From: Pelodera strongyloides
Lineage: Eukaryota > Nematoda > Chromadorea > Rhabditida > Rhabditidae
Direction: 5' to 3'
DNA: 64,000 nt
NCBI GenBank assembly: GCA_036852015.1
Contig: JAANDG010000267.1
Coordinates: 124,150 to 188,149, forward strand
In this document: piece by piece, positions 37,628 to 49,639 of the stretch
Layout of the letters: the number at the start of each line of letters is the position of its first letter
How positions within the stretch are numbered: position 1 is the stretch's first letter
Program-made: the position numbers and the translations under genes
The notes under the pieces: generated by a model
What the model was told of the DNA's origin: nothing
Databases searched by the model: none
Seen by the model: the letters and a program-made list of their open reading frames with translations, nothing else

Positions 37628-38502
37628 CTGAAATTAAATGGTCAGAGAAAGGACAAAAGAGCACGCTAAAAGAGATGCGCAGACAGAACTAAATTTGCAC
37701 TTTCGCTTTTTGAATGTGTATTCAAATTTGTATCTGGTTCATTAGAATGCAGAGGCCGAGGAGCCGTTCAGAGGTTAGGCCCCCGAGGGACATTCGATGT
37801 TTTCCACGTAGCGTATCGTATAATTGCTTCAAGATAGTTATAAGATAGGTAGACTACCTACGGTAATTGCCATGTTTCGTGTTTTTTCCCCGCATCGGCG
37901 GAGAAGCGCTCCATCGAAGAATATAATAAACTGTTTTAAAATAATCCAAAAGTTATCTGTATCCTATTTACAATTAGGGCCCCATGCTATAGTCGCTTAC
38001 CGGCCTACCTTTACAAGAACTACCGTATAAATTAGATCAGAAGCAGAATCTTGAGCAATTACCACGAAGAACTCTGTCGTACAGAATGACTTCAAAGCGA
38101 GAAATTTGGAAAAAAAATCTCCACTTTTAATTACTCTCAATCGCCTTCGTTACGCCCTTCCATATATTACCACGCTATTCAGTTCTAAGCGTTTTTTGAC
38201 GTGAAATCCCAAGTGGTCGAACGCTTTAGCCTAATTAATTTCTAGAAGCCCCCGAGATTGACTTAATTTAAGTTATGGACCTCAGCATACAGTAATATGG
38301 GCCTTTTAAAGACTACCGTAGTACTAATGAAACGTTTCCTGGCTAGGGGATGGGGTAGAAACTGCAGTGTACAGTCGTACTATATACGTACAAACTCGTT
38401 CCTTAGAGTAGAAAAATCGCAACTAATTACCCTAACTATGAGTTTTCTAATACATATAAGGGCTGGACGCATCTTACTATATCGGGGTGTATTTGAACTG
38501 TG

Positions 38503-38681
38503 AAGCGAAATACCAGCCGGTTTTTGAAATGCACCTCAAATTCTGCATTCTTATGCAGTTATGCTAAGTGGTGTCTAATTGGGGTCTATTTTTTATTCTA
38601 ATTTATGCTCATTTGCATATGAAGCATAAGAAAGCAGGGCTACTCGATGCGTTTCCAAAACCGGCCGGTATTTCGCTTTAA
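38503..38681. mobile_element. 180-bp TTAA palindrome (family D)
   Basis: AGCGAAATACCAGCCGGTTT is mirrored by CCGGCCGGTATTTCGC-TTTAA, with the inner GGGGTCTATTTTTTATTC also found in the copy at 62656. This is a sub-family distinct from the other copies. Confidence 0.85.
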
Positions 38682-39220
38682 ACTTGCGCAAAAATAACTT
38701 TACACTCTGTGTTAGATGGATGTCTACTCCCTAAATAAAGAAAGTGCCTCGCGTCAAAATTACTCTTTTTGCCAAAAACAAAAAAAGTTGCAAAGATCGC
38801 GCTTCGCTTGCACAACCATCATCATTAGCGTGCGTGTGAAGCGAAATAGGATGGTACGCATTAAATCGAATGAATTCGACGATTACGGTAGATGGGGCAC
38901 GAACTTACAATCCAGGTCAGCTCCTTAATTTTCGATTTTTTTAATAAATACAATAGTATGGATTAAATATGAAGATGTAATTTGAATTCAGAACACTAAA
39001 AGGTCTACTACTTGCACACACCAAAAAGTTTAAAGGGCAAACTATGAAATTCAAATCGCCCATAAAGAGAAACAAAAAAAAAATCAATAAATTTCGAGAA
39101 AGGTTGAAAGTTTGAAAGTAAAACATCAAATGGATTTTTCAATTGGAACATGAGAAATACGGGACTGACGGAACTTTTCAGGGGTCTGACCCCCTTGGAA
39201 TTTGAGCTAAGGGCCTACAC

Positions 39221-39402
39221 CTAAAGCGAAATACTGGTCGGTTTTTGAAGCACATCGAGTACACCAGCATTCTTATGCAGCCTATGCAAATGACAATGAA
39301 TGAGAATAGGAAATCTAGCTAAATTCGAGCAAATTAGCATAAATACGTAAGAATTCAGTTGACCACGGTGCTTTTCAAAAACCGGCCGGTATTTCGCTTT
39401 AA
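39221..39402. mobile_element. 180-bp TTAA palindrome (family D)
   Basis: CTAA-AGCGAAATACTGGTCGG is mirrored by CCGGCCGGTATTTCGC-TTTAA. The centre has CCTATGCAAATGACA. Confidence 0.85.
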
Positions 39403-39836
39403 ACTATTGGAAGTTAAATGTAACTTAGTAAAAGCAGGGATTCTTTGTTGTTTTTAGTGGTTAAGAGGTCAGAAAAGCTCCCTCAAAAAGCCGTAAAAGT
39501 GCTTCATTTCCGAATGCATTGCACTATGTGGAAGGAAAAAAGTAGTGCAGCCATCGTCTAGCGCCGCAATCTTAGAAATGTACACCCTCTGGGCACGGGC
39601 ACACTGCAGAATCATATTACTGTATTTTGTTTTGAGAATACTGGTTAGCTACGGTAAGATCAATAAAAATCAATATCATGAGGGTCTAAAGTCTAAAGTC
39701 TAAAGTACGTGCTTCCAGCTATGGTTATGGCTATAAAGTACTTGCAACTGTATGGTTAGTGGCTTTACAACTTATAATCAAACTATAATCAAACGATTGC
39801 GGCAAGTTACCGCCACAAAAAAAAACCAAATCCAAC

Positions 39837-39896
39837 CTCAGTCTTGAACGTTTTGTCCATATGCCACTCCGATGCATAGCCAAAAATTTCGGCCAT
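39837..39896 (-). CDS. Candidate first coding exon on the minus strand
   Basis: An ATG-initiated run of 20 codons (MAEIFGYASEWH then MDKTFKTE) ends at the weak donor GAG/GTTGGA. It could be the start of lin-29 or of an unknown gene. Its end phase (0) does not fit the 32-nt candidate at 37596-37627, but a weaker donor inside it (AAAAC/GTTCAA) would. Confidence 0.3.
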
Positions 39897-40112
39897 GATT
39901 AGTACAAGATTAGGATGTTGCAACTTAGGATTAGATCAATTTAGCGAATAATGTGTTTACTAATATGTGCACTAATATGCACTTGTATGTGGTAATAGGC
40001 TTTTTCTATGGGAAATTCAAATATTCAAATTACAGGTTGCTCCGCCCCCTTTGGTTATGATCTTGCCGTGATAGTCTTGAACAAAGACAGGGTTTTTAAG
40101 AGGTGAAGAGAG

Positions 40113-40113
40113 A

Positions 40114-40160
<47 letters not shown>
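40113..40160. repeat. (GA)n microsatellite
   Basis: GA tract of about 45 nt. Confidence 0.9.
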
Positions 40161-40681
40161 TACCGTAAGAATGGAAACCAGAGGTTCTGCCTGGGACACA
40201 ATTTAAATAATTGGAATATTGAAGCCGATGCAAAGGAGTTTTCTATGCACTTTTTAACGCGAATAATTTGAGAATAAGGTTTTCGAAAGACTACATTTTC
40301 TCGGTGAACGGCTACATTTCTGAATCGTAAAGTTTGGTTGAAATGCCTTATTTCGAAAGGAATATATATGAAAATTGTCTGGCGAATGCACTTTTCTTCA
40401 TAAATGTATGGGGCCCATAAGGTTTGATTTTCGGCGCATGTTCCGACACTACAATACTACATACATATGCATAAACTAACAGCAATGAATAGTACTAAAA
40501 GTCATGTCCGGGTCATGTCCGGGGTTGTTCCGGAGTTGTCAGGACATGTCTAGGACAACACTAGATGTGCATAAAGTAATAACAATGATTTAATATAAAA
40601 TATTAAACCTATGGTATCATGAGATAATTTGTATCTACGCCTTGTTGGTTTATATCACCAGTCTTTCTTTTACCTTCCCAG

Positions 40682-40781
40682 GCGAGGCTCGGTAGACCAC
40701 AACCCCCCACATGTTAATGAAATTCTTACCTACGACGACTATCCTGCGTGTCTGCCGGCAGTGACCAGACGAGTAGAGTGA
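40682..40781 (+). CDS. Candidate terminal exon of an unknown plus-strand gene
   Basis: The acceptor CTTTTACCTTCCCAG opens a 32-codon frame (RGSVDHNPPHVNEIL, then TYDDYPACLPAVTRRVE) that ends in TGA overlapping AATAAA (TGAATAAATAG), as in a compact 3' end. The codons look protein-like. No upstream exon of the same gene was found. On the other strand there is an alternative donor-like GTAG/GTAAGAAT within the same bases, so the strand is not settled. Confidence 0.35.
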
Positions 40782-41027
40782 ATAAATAGTGTGGAATGGA
40801 AAAAAGGTCCTTTTTGGGAGTCACACTCCCTGACGTATACACCACACTTTGAGTGTCTCGGTGTGATACGGATGAGCTTTGAGCTGAAGTAAGTAATAAA
40901 ACAATTATTTGAATGATTAATTAATTACTTAAGAAATTTATTAATTGAAAAAAGGAGAGAAAAGGGACGAAAGAAGCTAACAGTATTATACAACAACACA
41001 CGAATGGAAAACAGCAGAATTGATATT

Positions 41028-41201
41028 TTAAAGCTAAATTGCGGCCGGTTTTTGGAACACGTTGTGTACATGAGCATTCCTATTCAGCTTATGCAAACAC
41101 ACATAAACTAGAATAAAAAAGCGAGCTAAACTTTGCATAAACACGTAAAAATTCAGTTCTCCACGATGCGTTTTCAAAAACCGGACGGTATTTCGCTTTA
41201 A
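41028..41201. mobile_element. 180-bp TTAA palindrome (family D)
   Basis: TTAA-AGCTAAATTGCGGCCGG is mirrored by CCGGACGGTATTTCGC-TTTAA. Confidence 0.85.
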
Positions 41202-41617
41202 AGAATAATGTTAATCAAATTACTATCAAAGTAATGAATAATGACTGAATGTTCCTCCATCTCTACCCTCTCCCTTTCGTTTTCATCTCTCACTATGAGG
41301 TAGCCCGATCTTCAGTTTTGCTGAAAGGCACCCAGAGAACTGGTTGACTAAGAGTTGCCCAACTATATTTCCACTTAGTTTAACGAACCAAGAAATGCGA
41401 ATTAGTAAACAAATACTAAGTTGATACTGTAAGAATGAGTCATTAAGAAAATATTAGACAGGAAACGAAAAAAAAAATCAACTTATTATGGGAAAAGAAA
41501 AAGTTTAAGAATGTGTGTTGAATACAAATACAACATTGAGCGGAATGCTTTAGCATCATCAATGTGTTCAGTAAAGTACATGCATCTTAACGTAGATATA
41601 AAGTATCGCACAATTGC

Positions 41618-41672
41618 CCCTAAGCCTAGCAATAAGCCTGCGCCCCTAAGCTTACGCCCCTAAGCCTACGCC
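41618..41672 (+). repeat. Interstitial telomere-like repeat
   Basis: Several CCTAAGC/CCTAAGCCTA units separated by CGCCC. This is a degenerate telomeric tract. Confidence 0.45.
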
Positions 41673-41949
41673 TACTGTTATTCTGGAGTTATAGAACCGT
41701 ATGGTTTTGGACATAAAATAATCCGCGTCTTATGACGAATATCTACATAAACAGTAAGTGTCTACTACTATCTTTGTCACATCATCATTATTCCAATTTC
41801 ACTAAAAATCAATAAACACTTCAAATCAGCTTCCTAATCTAATTGAACTTCAAAGTTTGTTCCCAGTTTTTGTTATCACTTTTTAGGTCCCATCGCGGGG
41901 AACCATGTTTTGTTACGGTTAAGAAGGTGCATTGTTTAATATATAAAAG

Positions 41950-42160
41950 AAATGAATAGGATATGGAACTGCGCGCAAAAGCGCTCAGTCCGAATTCGGC
42001 GCTCTTCTCAGCGCGGGGCGCGCTGTAGCCGAGGAGCATCTCAGACAGAGCCGGTTAGCGCTCCGTTTTTTGCCGTCGCCGAGCGGGTTCTCGCGCCCGG
42101 TGTGCCGCATACACTAGTGCTCTCCCGCGCGCATTCAGCCAGCATACATGGACATTGATT
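41950..42160. promoter_or_regulatory. CpG-rich block, possible promoter
   Basis: An unusually GC- and CpG-rich stretch (GCGCGGGGCGCGC, GCCGAGCGGG, CTCGCGCCCGG) in otherwise AT-rich DNA. It lies 2 kb upstream, on the minus strand, of the candidate first exon at 39837-39896, so it could be a lin-29 promoter. It contains no supported exon. Confidence 0.25.
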
Positions 42161-42201
42161 AAGATCTGACATACATGATTAAAACACAGCAGGAATACCG
42201 T

Positions 42202-44520
42202 AACCGATGGAAAATTTATGAAAAGAATCCATCAATAATAATGTAAGCTCTTACAACACTAGACCGAGAAAATTTGGTGTCGATTGTAATTTTGTACGTC
42301 CCCCCAGATTCTATAGAGCCAACTATGAACGGGTCATATAGACCCAAGCCTTGCTCTAGTGCCGCGCTAAAGTCGCCAGCAGCTGTAAATAGCTTTGTCG
42401 CAGCCATATCGCGTCACAAATTTCTGCTTCTCATAGCACAACAACTGGCATCGTTCAGGAAAACCGCTTCGTTTTTTGCTGGCGTTTTCTCTCGATCGAC
42501 CGGCTCTTCTTGTGTAAGAATCGACGAAAAATTTGTCAGAAAAATGGGACCGAAAACGAAAGGGAAATAAACATTTTCCACCCAAAAAGAAGTCCGAAAA
42601 TGAATTTGAAATTGATAAAATGTTGCGTTTTGCGCTTTTATTGTACGAATTTATGACAATTAAAGGGTACGGATAATGGCTAATTGCAAAATTAATGCCT
42701 GGAAGTGAGCAATTAAAGGGAAATAAAAGTCGATTCTTAAAATTAAGACGTTAATTTGAATGTCCTTTGTAGCCTAGGAATCTCGCACATGGCAAAACCT
42801 TGACAATTATGAGCTAAGGGTGGTTTGCCGTGGAAAGTTCTACCGTAATACGATATATAATTTGGTTTTACAGGTAACATATCAGGGGTGAATTTTCAGT
42901 TAACATCTTCCGAATTATCAGCAGAATCATAACTTCCTTACACTAACGGTACACGATGACCGTAATTAGGAGTGCCTCGTCACTAGATGCTACCGTTACA
43001 TAAAAATACCAAAACTCGATTTCTATCGGAATGACTAAGAAATACTAGTTTGTTGAACAGAAATATAAATCTAGAACTCCTCTTGTAAATTCATCTTCCG
43101 CCCAATCCCGGTCCCCTGTAGATCATTTCGTTCCCCGTTCTAGATCATAAAATTCTCAAATCTCCTCTTCCCCTTAGGTCCCGTGTGCGGGAGCATCGGT
43201 CATATTCTTGTGTGCCTCCGGAGTTCATTATCGTAATGCTCAATCTACCCGGCTCCCGATACATCTCCCAGTCCCTCCCCGAACGGTTCACTGCCTAACT
43301 TCCCCGGGAACATGTTATCCCAGTGTCTCTCAGTTAGTTCCCAGGGAGAAGGCTCCCTCGCCCGCTCCCTCTCTCCCTCTCTCGCCCGAGAAGGACCCAA
43401 AAAAGACGCTGTAAAATCGTTCCGTAAAACCCGTCTCACCCCTGGAAGAGCACCGGATCAAATGTACAACTTTTGAGCAAAAAGAGGGCAAGTTGGAGGT
43501 TTTTGGGTAAAATATTTACATTTGCTATTGCTATTCTAGAGCGGATACCTATGGAGGTCGGGTATGGAAAGTTGATTGAGCAATACATCGAGATACACGT
43601 GAATCGTTTCCCTATTATAATAGGAACAAACTTTGCAGTAGAGCATGCGAATAAAAAATATATATGTGTTCTCTTGAAGATACTGAATCAGTTTTTCAAA
43701 CGCCAATAAAACTATAATTATTGTCTAAAATTAGGTCTATCTATCGATGATGAAATCATGCTAGTAGTTTATTGGGTACTGCTTTTTAAAATAGAAAAAA
43801 GTTATAACTTAATATGTAAAATTTACAGCTAGCTAAGTATCGCGACAAAATAGAGGAAAATACTCCCAGACAAACTAGTTGAGCGACTCGTGCTACGCTC
43901 AAAAAATTCAGCAAAAACTCCAAAACCGCTTATTGCCTACCGCAGAGTTTATTTCGGATTTGTTTTTAATGGCAGTGTTTGCAAGCTAGAGTAAATTAAA
44001 CTCATGATATACTGTGTTCTGCTGTGAAAGGTCAAAGTATGTATGTTTTTTTAGCTAATTTTTCAAGACTTCATGGCACTGTAAATGTCTATGCCGTTTC
44101 AACTATAGATCCTAATATTCGTTGTATATTTTCTTCATTTATTTCTTCTTATTTTTTCCACAGAATACTAGTCCTACTGTCCTACTGTAGCCTAGCCACA
44201 AATGGTAGGCGTGTTGGTTGGGCGGGGCCACCATGGTAGCCATAAAAGGGTACAAAAGGGGTGCCACAGCCAATGAGCATGTGAGAAATAATGCAGATGT
44301 AATGTGTGCAGAGCCTACTATTTTTTGACTTGGTACTACGGTATTGACATGCGTCATAGTATTACTCATGTACTAGAAAGTCGTACGATTACAGAATACA
44401 TGTATAACTTGAGCAGAACTCTCGAAGTAGGCACTACGCTCGGGTAAATAAATTTAATTAAAACGGATTAATAAGGAGAAATGTGAAGTACTAATATAAG
44501 AAGAAATGCGTACAGTAATG
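42202..44520. other. Region with no supported gene
   Basis: An open frame at about 42311-42570 after a CCCCCCAG site ends just before AATAAA, but its composition and the lack of a partner exon make it weak. A pyrimidine- and CCCGG-rich stretch at 43.09-43.44 kb has no coding signal on either strand. Confidence 0.3.
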
Positions 44521-44524
44521 CGGC

Positions 44525-44845
44525 AAGTTACAGAGTCGATGTTGAATCGTCATAAAAATGGGTTTGAATTTAGATTTTTGGGAGAAAACGTGGAACCTCA
44601 GCAATGCTCCGCATCCAGCGACAACGGTGGTAAGTTACAGAGTCGATGTTGAATCGTCATAAAAATGGGTTTGAATTTAGATTTTTGGGAGAAAACGTGG
44701 AACCTCAGCAATGCTCCGCATCCAGCGACAACGGTGGTAAGTTACAGAGTCGATGTTGAATCGTCATAAAAATGGGTTTGAATTTACATTTTTGGGAGAA
44801 AACGTGGAACCTCAGCAATGCTCCGCATCCAGCGACAACGGTGAT
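44525..44845. repeat. Three tandem copies of a 107-bp unit
   Basis: Units begin at 44525, 44632 and 44739 with AAGTTACAGAGTCGATGTTG and end CCAGCGACAACGGTG. They are almost identical (one T/A difference noted at the TTTAGATTTTT block), which implies recent duplication. The unit is not a multiple of three and carries no open frame. Confidence 0.95.
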
Positions 44846-45098
44846 ACGTTCTACGTGAAACGTAGAACAGAAAACTCACACCGAAGTCAACTTTATATTT
44901 GAAACTCGCTCAGTGCAGTGCATTTCGTAAATATAAGTTCAGTCTAAACTGACCAGTTCACTCGAAATTTTTCTAAAATCGTAACAAATGAAGTAAGGTG
45001 GTGTAGTTCGTTCATGGTGGTCAAAATCAATAGAAAAATAAAGCAATTTTTCAGGGAACAAAACATGGGGAGCGTTCAAGGGCGAAAAAACTATCCTG

Positions 45099-45118
45099 AG
45101 GGAGAGAGAGGGGGAGAG

Positions 45119-45174
<56 letters not shown>

Positions 45175-45180
45175 AGAAGA
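45099..45180. repeat. (GA)n microsatellite
   Basis: GA tract of about 70 nt with a purine-rich tail. The 111-114 codon frames across it are Ser/Leu or Arg/Glu repeats. Confidence 0.95.
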
Positions 45181-45722
45181 AAGGGACCCGAAAATAGTCC
45201 AAAAAAGTGGCCCAACCCCAAAAAGGTTGCTCCTTCGTAAGAAGAAGTGCAAAGTTTATGTTCGAAAGGGGCACATTTTAATAAATATTCCACCGGAATT
45301 GCCTGAATGGAACGGAATATTACAGGAGCTTACAATAAAGCTAATTGTCTATGTGTAGATTCAGGGGTTATAGCAGTAAAAATTGCAGCATGCTAATTTT
45401 TCTATGTCTCCGTGAGATGTGTATTATTTAGGATTTTCTCTGCTAAACAATATGTTACTGTGAGCTTCAGTGACTACATAAAACTGGGCTTTACTCGTTT
45501 CAATATAAATTTAATGTTCGTAGTCGGGCTTTGATTCCTTTTTTACCACGTCTCCTATGGGAATTTTTGCCGTTCGCTTACCAATTATTATAATTACCTT
45601 TTCAACTTGGGTGGCCTAACATGCATCGTTAATGATCTCGGCCAAATGAGATGGGTTCCCCGTAATTACTTGTATGTGAATTACCCATGGGCCGGCGGCC
45701 ACTTACGGTTATGGAATATAAA

Positions 45723-45752
45723 AGGACCACCCAGGGTGCTACCTGGGTGGTC
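45723..45752. repeat. Perfect 12-bp hairpin
   Basis: GGACCACCCAGG and CCTGGGTGGTCC are separated by six bases. Outer flanks also pair loosely (GAACCCCATA at 45797 and TATGGGGTTC at 45845), which suggests remnants of a palindromic element. Confidence 0.6.
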
Positions 45753-46264
45753 CAGTAATACGACACTAGGGGTTTTTTCAAGACCAACTCACTCTTGAAC
45801 CCCATATAGCTGATATTTTATGCACAAGATAATGGGCAGAGTTGTATGGGGTTCAGGAAAATAAGAAAATCAGCAGGCAATTATGTACCTCGTCAGAATC
45901 GCGTCTGCACTTAGTTTACTGGAGAATAACTGAATAACTAAGCAAAAAGTCAAATAAAGATAAAGAGCAGACATAGTAATAAATAGTGCTGATAAGAACT
46001 TTTATATAGTCGATTTTTAGAATTGAAACTAAACCTAAAAAATATGAAATCTTAGTGATCCGAAATCCGAGCGTAAAAGTTGCTCATATTTAGGATATAC
46101 AGTAATCGAAGAAAATGTTCTATTTTCTTTCCTTGCACATTTTACTGTTCATCAATTGCTCATTCCAGTTAGTATAATTTAAGTAATTGATCTTTAGAAT
46201 ATGAAGTGGTTCAAGTTCAAAGAGTTTGAGTTTCTACATTTTATATTTTAGAAAGTTTTTGATA

Positions 46265-46634
46265 GCTCTCTCTCTCTTTCTATCTCTCTCTCTATATCTC
46301 TCTCTCTCTCTCCCTTTCTCTCTCTCTCTCTCTCTGATTCTCTCATCCAATCTACACACTTCACATACACCTCAACTTCATAGGCACACCAAAAGCGCAA
46401 CACTTTTTTTCTGGAGTACACGGCTATACACGGGTCATCGAATAAGGAGTGCTGGAGAAGGTTAACTTTTAAGAAAAGGAGAGGGAGAGGGAATAGAGAG
46501 AGAGAGAAAGAGATAGAGAGAGAGGGAGAGAGAGAGAAAGAGAGAGACAGTGAGAGAGAGGGAGAGAGAGGGAGAGAGACAGGGAGAGATCTGGAGCTAG
46601 AGCTAGAGAGAGAGCGGGAGAGAGAAAGACAGAT

Positions 46635-46666
<32 letters not shown>

Positions 46667-46668
46667 TT
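46265..46668. repeat. (CT)n then (GA)n tracts
   Basis: CT-rich 46265-46340 and GA-rich 46477-46668 lie in opposite orientation 140 nt apart. All long open frames here are low complexity. Confidence 0.9.
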
Positions 46669-46965
46669 GATGAAATGGCCTGTAAAAACAATCCAAGTAC
46701 CTTCAAAATGAATAATTTGACCACTAAAGTGCGCAAAGTAGACCAAGAGGAGCGCGCGTGCTCCTTTTAGCCGAAAGAATACAAAAGATCTACAACTTAG
46801 CAAAAAAATGAGCCAGAATTCCAATTGGATCTTCTATGGTAGAGTGTAGGGTGGTCACCATTTCTTGTGAGAGTTACGGTAGACGGTGGTACTGTACCTT
46901 AGTGTAAAGTCGTGTCTGGTATGAAATTCAATTAAATGCAATTCAATCGCGACAAATCTTATCCA

Positions 46966-47146
46966 ATAAAGCGGTATGACACGTGGCTTGAAATTTATGC
47001 TGGGAAAATGCATTATCATGTATTATATACAAACTGTGTTCCATTCTACGCCGTTAATACGAGCAGGGCGCTAAGATTTGCATATTATACATAGGTACAC
47101 AATAGTCCAGCATATATTTAAAAACCACGTTTTATACAGCTTTGAA
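46966..47146. mobile_element. TTAA-type palindrome with CACGTGG end
   Basis: AATAAAGCGGTATGACACGTGG is mirrored by AAAACCACGTTTTATACAGCTTT. The centre contains GATTTGCATATTATAC. The ends are decayed. Confidence 0.6.
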
Positions 47147-47326
47147 ATTAGGGTGTACAACTCTTTTCAACAGTAGTGAGCGTATGATGTTTCCTCCCAA
47201 AAAGAGGCAACATTAGTGAGACGTGCGTGGCGCTTTTTTTCTGTAAAGCTATGAGAGTGGGGCGCTTGCAAGAAGGAACGTCCAAAAGGGCCCAGACATA
47301 TTTTCCTTTACGGATGGACAAAGTCC

Positions 47327-47327
<1 letters not shown>

Positions 47328-47397
<70 letters not shown>

Positions 47398-47410
47398 GGA
47401 GAGAGGGAGC
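47328..47410. repeat. (GA)n microsatellite
   Basis: GA tract of about 75 nt. Confidence 0.95.
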
Positions 47411-48232
47411 CCTAGGTGCTCCTCCAACTAATTAGCAATTAGCTTACATTCATAGGTTTTTTACGATTGGGTTAAACGAAACAGGTTGGACAAAGATGAA
47501 GGTGTTTTAGTATTGATTCGCTCTGCACACTACAAGTTGCGGAAGATTAATACTAAATGAAAACGCTCGTTTGCTTCCCGAGTAGAGGCAATTATCTGCT
47601 AATTGAATATCGAAAAATCAATAGACTCTTCAAAAAATGAGCAAATTTAACAAAATCAATCAATAAACTGGATGAGTATTGATACCCAATCCTAATGCGC
47701 ATATTATAAGTATTATAACATAATACATTATTTTTATGTCATATAAAAGTTAAAAATAAGAAAATAAAGCGTCAAAGTAAAATAAAACGCGAAATTGTCT
47801 TTTTCGATATGTGAAAACACTGTTGGGTTTTCTTAGCTGGCGCCCTAAGCTCCGCCCCCTCGATTCTCTTCACCCAATAAGAAAAAAGGGCGGACGACAG
47901 TAGTTTACTATGCACTATGCGAACGCATGGTTAGTGGCTGTCGTGGTTGGTTAGGCCACGCCCATTTTTGTTTTGATACAATATACGCATGATGGTTACT
48001 TGAAATTTTGTAATTTCATGTAATATAGTTTTTCATGGAGTTTACATGGATGGTATGGTCATTTTAGATCGAGTTAGTTTTATTCATTGCAAACATAAAA
48101 TGCCGGACAAATCGTGTACTTGCCGTGGAATTTATATTGTTAGAATAGAAATAAACTTGAAGAAAAAAATCAAACAAATCATTTCGATTGAGTATATGCA
48201 ACGATAAGCTTGAGTACGTGATTGTCATTTTA

Positions 48233-48407
48233 TATGGGGTGTATGGTGAAAATTTACCGTATTTTGGAACTACACGAGAATATTTTTTTTATTTTTCCGA
48301 TTATGATATGCGTTTTTTTCTAGTGAAATTATCAGTTTATAAGTTTCGTGCAGAAATACGGTGGTATTGACAGAATCACGCCGAATTTTTGGGATACTGG
48401 GAAAACC
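48233..48407. repeat. Interspersed element, GGTTTCAAAGTATCCC family, reverse copy
   Basis: ATGGGGTGTATGGTGAAAATTTACCGTATTTTGG-type left end and GGGATACTGGGAAAACC right end. This is the reverse complement of copies at 1334-1497 and 53490-53638. Confidence 0.65.
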
Positions 48408-48713
48408 CGATATACTTTCCTTCCGCCTTTCCTTCACATAGTAGACGAGCTATAAAGTTACTTGTCTCGTTTCTTGATTTACCTTCCGTAATTACCGTCA
48501 AGGTAAATATAAATATAATCAAGGTACTTTCATTAATTTAGTTATACATATAACTTCCGCAATCCGCCAACGAGCTCAGAGTGCAATTCAGAAAGCAAAA
48601 AAAAAATAGATAAACATTGCGCGGACGATTGAATCAATTGGACCATGTGAAGGGACGAGACTGAGAAGGCCAAAATATATATAGAAGGAAGGACCGGTTT
48701 AACTAAATTTTGG

Positions 48714-48840
48714 ACTCTCTCTCTCTCTCTCAGTCTTCGCCAGCGCTCCCTCTGTCTCCTTATCTCTCTTTCTTTCTATTTTCTCTTTCTCTCCTTCTCT
48801 ATCTCTCTCTCTCTATCTCTCTCTCTTTCTGCCTCTCTGA
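48714..48840. repeat. Degenerate (CT)n tract
   Basis: CT-rich stretch with interruptions. No gene. Confidence 0.9.
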
Positions 48841-49639
48841 CAACAAACACCATGTACAAATACAGGCATACTCGCATACCATAACACAGAAAGCCCCGCT
48901 ACGATGACCAAGTTTGTAATTTGGAACTTGAAGAATATGAAACTTGAAGCAACAAACTGCACGAATATTTTAACTATGCGGTGAAATGTATTATAAGTTT
49001 CGGTTCAGAAAAACTTTCTTCTCTACTCAATAATGAAACAACCTTCTAAAGTATAAAAAAATCAGTTCGGTCAAAACCCATATAAAACGAAAATGAGACA
49101 CACCAACGTCAAACGGGCTATAAATATTTAATTTTTTTTTAAAGCAGAGGCGCCGATTTTCCCCCAAAACAGGGCTTTTTTATATACTATTGTATACTTC
49201 GACCTAACTATCACTAAATTTAAATAAGAAGGGATTGTGCACTATGCACGTAACCAGAAATTAACAAAGAAAATTGCGGTGATATGCGCTACAAATAAAA
49301 TATCTCAAGGTTTTTACAAACACATTTTGTTCCTTCGAGAAATAGTCCACCGTTTTTGAAGAAACTAATAAAGAACGAGTAATATACACGGGATGAAAAA
49401 TACGGGTTAGAAAACAATTTGAAACTACAAGTAGTTTTTAATAACTTTGCGTTATCCTCATCAACTACATTTTACCACGATGCACACTTGAAATATGTAA
49501 TGTGTCAATAAAATATTAGAATACTAACGCCTACCCCCAAAGTTCAAAAGGTTAAAACATAGCAAAAGTAATCTGAACGGCAATATAAAAGAAACGTCGG
49601 TGGGGGGTTTTCGTGTGGTAAAATAGACAAAAGGGAACA

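Larger units (their letters stand above)
28600..40400. promoter_or_regulatory. Cluster of AAAGTGCA octamers in the 5' half of lin-29
   Basis: AAAGTGCA or its complement TGCACTTT occurs at about 28607, 28660, 29298, 29361, 29383, 30258, 30385, 31089, 31707, 32255, 32259, 32706, 32803, 32990, 37066, 37696, 40246 and 40387. By eye I found only two elsewhere (56288 and 58395). The 14-bp palindrome AAAAGTGCACTTTT lies at 32254-32267. The core AGTGCA matches the published binding hexamer of the nuclear receptor DAF-12, which acts in the same developmental-timing pathway. A regulatory role is an inference. Confidence 0.45.

Noticed and set aside
39540..39620. Minus-strand microexon after ATTCTGCAG
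   Set aside because: The only donor would leave an 18-nt exon and nothing links it to a gene.
46248..46736. 162-codon minus-strand open frame
   Set aside because: Almost entirely microsatellite-derived.
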